Assembly: GCA_005881495.1 (NCBI GenBank)
Contig: VBHI01000252.1
Span: forward strand, 1 to 8,433
Length of the DNA stretch: 8,433 nucleotides
Reading direction: 5' to 3'
From: Chloroflexota bacterium
GTDB lineage: Bacteria; Chloroflexota; Ktedonobacteria; Ktedonobacterales; Ktedonobacteraceae
Positions 5,665 through 8,433 of the stretch are shown piece after piece. A model generated the notes under the pieces. That model did no database searches and had not been told where the DNA came from. It saw nothing but the letters and a program-made list of their open reading frames with translations. Within the stretch, counting starts at the first letter, position 1. Every line of letters begins with the position of its first letter. The position numbers and the translations under genes are program-made.

Positions 5665-6666
5665 ATGAAACGTTTGCTTCTCCACCCTCTCCATATAATG
5701 ATTCTCACAGGATTGGCCCTTATCACAGTGACCTGCAGTCAGATTCCTCACACACTTTCTTCGGTCAACACTGTACATCCAGCAAAATCTGCTAGAACTG
5801 TGCCTACTGCTTCTCCAACGTCTCTCCCAACGGCGACTCCAGTTCCGACTCCCACGCTGCTACCTCCAGTCACGCCTTTTCCCAGGGGATTTCAGCAAGA
5901 AGTCACAGTACTGCAAGCACATGATCGCCTCTTTTATTATGGTAATCCAACGCTGCGCGAGATCGCCTTAACCTTTGACGATGGGCCCAATGCCAACTAT
6001 ACGCCACAAATACTGATTATTCTGCGGCGGTATCGAATCAAGGCCACGTTCTTCTGTATTGGATCCCTGGTAAAACGCCGTCCTGATCTTGTCCAGCAAG
6101 AGTATAGTGCCGGAAATCTGGTAGGAAACCATACTTGGTCACATCCCTATCTCCCCTCCCTGGCTTCATCAAAGATCCTCTGGCAACTCGCTATGACTTC
6201 CAGGACTATTCAAAAAGCGATAGGGAGGTGGCCCATCTTCTTTCGTCCCCCCTATGGGGCGTATGATGCCAATGTGTTGACGCAGGCTAATCGCCTGGGT
6301 CTGACCACGGTCATGTGGAGCGTTGATCCAGAAGACTGGTCAATGCCGGGAAGCAATGCCATCATCTCGCGAGTGCTGAGTTGGGCGGGGAGTGGGAGCA
6401 TTATTCTCATGCACGATGGTGGGGGAAATCGTGCGCATACCGTGCAGGCTCTTCCCATCATCATTGAGAGCTTATTGCGCCGGGGATTCACGTTCGTGAC
6501 ACTTCAGCAGATGGTTGATCATCTGCATAATCTGCATAAAAAGATGCACCAGGCTGCCCAGGCTACCACTCTTGCTCACACCATCGGCGCTTCCACAATC
6601 GTGTTGAGCGGCTACCCTTTTTCAAGGAGAAGAAAAAATGTTACTGAAAGGATAATGGAACAATGA
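5665..6666 (+). CDS. Polysaccharide deacetylase (NodB/CE4 family) lipoprotein
   Basis: I choose ATG 5665 over ATG 5659 because AGGAG at 5652-5656 is eight bases away rather than two. The 333-residue product starts MKRLLLHPLHIMILTG, a basic hydrophobic signal ending LALITVTC with Cys24 in a lipobox-like position, so it is probably a lipid-anchored exported protein. Residues 39-73 are a Pro/Thr/Ser-rich linker. The CE4 domain follows with all five motifs: TFDDGP (103-108, Asp105 base and Asp106 metal ligand), NHTWSHP with His156 and His160 metal ligands, RPPYG (194-198), DPEDW (221-225) and LMHDGG with His250. Such enzymes remove acetyl groups from N-acetylglucosamine in peptidoglycan, chitin or exopolysaccharide; the substrate here is undetermined. 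Divergent from xfp, and its end overlaps the convergent acetyltransferase by 26 bp. Confidence 0.9.
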   Translation: MKRLLLHPLHIMILTGLALITVTCSQIPHTLSSVNTVHPAKSARTVPTASPTSLPTATPVPTPTLLPPVTPFPRGFQQEVTVLQAHDRLFYYGNPTLREIALTFDDGPNANYTPQILIILRRYRIKATFFCIGSLVKRRPDLVQQEYSAGNLVGNHTWSHPYLPSLASSKILWQLAMTSRTIQKAIGRWPIFFRPPYGAYDANVLTQANRLGLTTVMWSVDPEDWSMPGSNAIISRVLSWAGSGSIILMHDGGGNRAHTVQALPIIIESLLRRGFTFVTLQQMVDHLHNLHKKMHQAAQATTLAHTIGASTIVLSGYPFSRRRKNVTERIMEQ

Positions 6667-7258
6667 GTCTATTCTCAAGAAACCCCACCACCTGAAACCA
6701 GGGAGGATCAGCATAAGGATTCCTCTCAATCTGCATCCCCAATTTGCGCATCACACCAATAGAAGCAGCATTATCATACGACGTCGTCGCCACAATACGC
6801 CTCAAATTCAACTGCCTGAAACCATAGTCAATCAACGCTTTGGCCGCTTCCGTAGCATACCCCTGCCGCTGAAAGGCAGGAGAAAAGTCATAAAACAGGC
6901 CAAATTCAGGAGTAAATAAGCGTTCTGTATCGTCATTTGCAGTGGCGGAACGAAATGCCGGCAATTGTCCAAACGGACCAAAACTGGGCACATACCCACA
7001 GGCCCCAATCACCTGTCCCGTTGACTTCAGCGTAACCGCCCGGTCGCCATAGGGTGGCTGATAGAGCTTTGCCAACTCCTCATAGTTCATCACCGTCCAC
7101 TCCAGCCATTTCCGCCGCTCGTCACGTGTCGTCGCCCCCTCGGAGCCAAAATTCGCATCATGCAGGTCAACATCAAGCAACTGGTGAACATCATCCAGAT
7201 CATCCACAGTAAAAGGTCTAATAATCAACCGTTCGGTTTCCAGAGGTGGAACACGCAT
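6641..7258 (-). CDS. RimJ/RimL-type GNAT N-acetyltransferase
   Basis: The product is 205 residues from ATG 7258 (MRVPPLETERLIIRPFTVDD); a TTG at 7297 would add 13 residues with no conserved look. A GAGGA lies roughly a dozen bases upstream of the ATG, a somewhat distant Shine-Dalgarno. The family pattern is clear: 'LETERLIIRPF' opening strand, 'GQVIGACGYV' strand, 'LFYDFSPAFQRQGYATEA' carrying the acetyl-CoA loop Q130-R-Q-G133-Y-A135, and 'RRIVATTSYDNAASIGVMRKLGM' in the C-terminal motif. Relatives acetylate protein N-termini, amino-sugar antibiotics or other small amines. The acceptor here cannot be deduced. The 3' end lies within the last 26 bp of the deacetylase gene on the opposite strand. 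Confidence 0.88.
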   Translation of the reverse strand: MRVPPLETERLIIRPFTVDDLDDVHQLLDVDLHDANFGSEGATTRDERRKWLEWTVMNYEELAKLYQPPYGDRAVTLKSTGQVIGACGYVPSFGPFGQLPAFRSATANDDTERLFTPEFGLFYDFSPAFQRQGYATEAAKALIDYGFRQLNLRRIVATTSYDNAASIGVMRKLGMQIERNPYADPPWFQVVGFLENRLIVPLSFQ

Positions 7259-7324
7259 GATAAACTCGCTTCCTCTCAATATTTCATGGTAATACAAACG
7301 AACCTTTTTTGTAAACGCACTGTA

Positions 7325-7364
7325 GGGGCCGATTTATCGCGCCCACCGCCGATTTATCGGCCCC
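7325..7364. repeat. 40-bp palindromic element (REP-like)
   Basis: Two direct copies of GCCGATTTATCG (7328-7339 and 7348-7359) are offset by 20 bp. The outer ends GGGGCCGAT and ATCGGCCCC are inverted, so the whole can fold as a hairpin with a central mismatch. The motif resembles 'GGGGC-GATAAATC' elements I associate with Ktedonobacteria. It lies 67 bp upstream of the acetyltransferase ATG, on the minus strand in its leader or promoter region. Confidence 0.55.
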
Positions 7365-7452
7365 AATACGCATCACCCTAAGCTGCCTCACCGTGTCACC
7401 CCATTCACTTCGTTCAGGGCAAGCTCTGAGCCGCAGCATGACAGCGTTCCCA

Positions 7453-7546
7453 TGTCACCCTGAGCCGCAGCGAAGGGTCTGTCTGCATGGGCGTCGAGAT
7501 GCTTCGCGGAGTTGACACTGAGCGGAGCGAATGTGCGCAGCATGAC
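7453..7546. repeat. Dispersed repeat, uninterrupted copy
   Basis: This is the second copy of the repeat at 2655-2737, with 37 bases identical (7499-7535) and the 5' third nearly so. It continues directly into CGCAGCATGAC with no insertion, so it is the empty-site form. A more decayed fragment of the same family lies just before it (about 7393-7442, 'GTGTCACCCCATTC' and 'GCCGCAGCATGACA'). Confidence 0.75.
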
Positions 7547-7686
7547 CGTGCTGTGACCCAGACGGATTCCTGGATGAATTGGTTAAACCTCATTATCGGC
7601 CCTCGGTGGATTTTCCCCTCTCCAGATGAAAACGTTAAACAGCATAAACCAGGCTATTGTTTCATAGAGCGAACCCTGCGAAATGT
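7547..7686. other. Non-coding spacer after the TIR gene, nothing recognisable
   Basis: Both strands were read. There is no terminator hairpin with a U-run, no convincing promoter and no protein of recognisable composition. A 75-codon plus-strand frame (7487-7714) begins in repeat DNA and ends inside the TIR gene, so I do not regard it as coding. Confidence 0.35.
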
Positions 7687-8433
7687 TCAAACCTTACTAC
7701 CCATTGATCGATAAACAACGCTTGGATCACGTACCCCCGTAATCCCCCAGATCAACCTTTCCATCGGATCAGGTTCCCGCTTGCGGAAATCGACCCAGGT
7801 CATGCCTTCAAGAAAAGCCGGAAGCTCTGGCTCATTTGTACAATCGGCCAGAATCACAGGAATAACAGGGCCTTTCTCCTCTCGCTTCGTGAATTTCCGT
7901 AGGAAAGCGTACAACTCCATGTCCTGCCAGGGGCCTCTGCCGTTTTTGCCAACAAAAACTGCCGCCGATTTGATCTGTTTAATTTGCTGTTCCAGTAAAG
8001 GCTGCCACGGCAAACCTGGCCGTAATTCCCACTCGTCCAGCCACGGCAGTATCCCCCGTTCCTTCAACTCTTCCCCAATCTTCTTCACCGCAGCCTTATC
8101 CTCGCCATTGTGACAGAGAAACACATCGAAATCCCCCATCTCGATTTTCCCTTGCAGCGCGGTCTGCGCCGTTTCATGGTCTCGTTGCTCATCGGCAGCG
8201 CGATCCATCTCCTGAACGACTGAAGAAGGTGCAGCCGTAAGTCGCTCTTCCCAGTCAAGCAGCAAGATACGCTGTTTCTCACAATCGGGACAATTTAACC
8301 AGTCTAATCCCCGTTGTAAGCGCCGCTGTACCAGTTGATCGGGCATCACAAAACCACACGTCTCGCACACAAAAATACGCCTGCGCTTAATACTCTCCCG
8401 CAATGCTCGACGTTGCAAGTGAATTTGCACGTA
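7687..8433 (-). CDS. Zinc-ribbon plus TIR-domain protein, C-terminal part (5' end beyond window)
   Basis: The frame is open to the window edge, and the codon before GTG 8430 is TAC, so the gene almost certainly begins upstream. Numbering from that GTG, residues 20-52 hold a four-cysteine zinc-ribbon (C22-x2-C25 and C47-x2-C50). A charged linker (60-98) follows. A TIR domain (100-218) has a 'DFDVFLCHNGEDK' first strand/loop, 'LPWLDEWELRPGLPWQPLL' and 'WQDMEL' with Trp168 and Glu172 in the position of the catalytic Glu of NAD-cleaving TIRs. The protein ends shortly after 'MERLIWGITG'. Similar ribbon-TIR tails occur, as I remember them, in large Roc-COR or STAND proteins. Bacterial TIRs cleave NAD+ or make cyclic ADP-ribose signals, often in anti-phage defence; no partner gene is visible, so that role is inferred. 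Confidence 0.8.
   Translation of the reverse strand, partial: YVQIHLQRRALRESIKRRRIFVCETCGFVMPDQLVQRRLQRGLDWLNCPDCEKQRILLLDWEERLTAAPSSVVQEMDRAADEQRDHETAQTALQGKIEMGDFDVFLCHNGEDKAAVKKIGEELKERGILPWLDEWELRPGLPWQPLLEQQIKQIKSAAVFVGKNGRGPWQDMELYAFLRKFTKREEKGPVIPVILADCTNEPELPAFLEGMTWVDFRKREPDPMERLIWGITGVRDPSVVYRSMGSKV

Noticed and set aside
7487..7714. 75-codon plus-strand frame
   Set aside because: Starts in the dispersed repeat and runs into the antisense of the TIR gene; no motif.

Overview
The window looks like chromosomal DNA of a free-living, moderately GC-balanced bacterium. My best guess is a Ktedonobacteria-like member of the Chloroflexota. The basis is dispersed 'TGTCACCCTGAGC…GCGAAGGGTCTG' repeats, a short KOW-like protein and a zinc-ribbon/TIR protein that resemble what I remember from that group; no search was possible. 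There are no rRNA or tRNA genes, CRISPR arrays or recognisable transposase genes.

Layout. Positions 1-245 (minus) hold the N-terminus of a PRC-barrel protein that runs off the window. A long gap, 246-1166, contains a palindromic pair of perfect DnaA boxes, several inverted repeats, a small unlisted reading frame for a 42-residue single-pass membrane protein (571-699, minus) with its own promoter-like sequence, and a structured leader. Plus-strand genes follow at 1167-2069 (ABM-like domain joined to a degenerate GNAT-like domain) and 2175-2447 (small SH3/KOW-like protein), probably co-transcribed. Positions 2448-3071 are repeat DNA: two 40-bp direct repeats, then a dispersed repeat interrupted by a roughly 153-bp palindromic MITE-like element. 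A second, uninterrupted copy of the same dispersed repeat lies at 7453-7546 and shows what the empty site looked like.

The metabolic core is a full-length phosphoketolase (3072-5429, minus), which cleaves xylulose-5-phosphate and/or fructose-6-phosphate to acetyl phosphate. Divergent from it is a CE4 polysaccharide deacetylase lipoprotein (5665-6666, plus). Its end overlaps by 26 bp the end of a convergent RimJ/RimL-type N-acetyltransferase (6641-7258, minus). After another repeat-bearing gap comes the C-terminal part of a zinc-ribbon plus TIR protein (7687-8433, minus), whose 5' end lies beyond the window and which is a possible NAD-cleaving or signalling effector.

The genes do not form one pathway. 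The region reads as small independent transcription units separated by repeat-rich spacers. The points most worth a second look are the MITE-like insertion with its empty-site comparator, the hidden membrane microprotein, the paired DnaA boxes, the two-codon ORF overlapping the start of the KOW-like gene, and the TIR protein.
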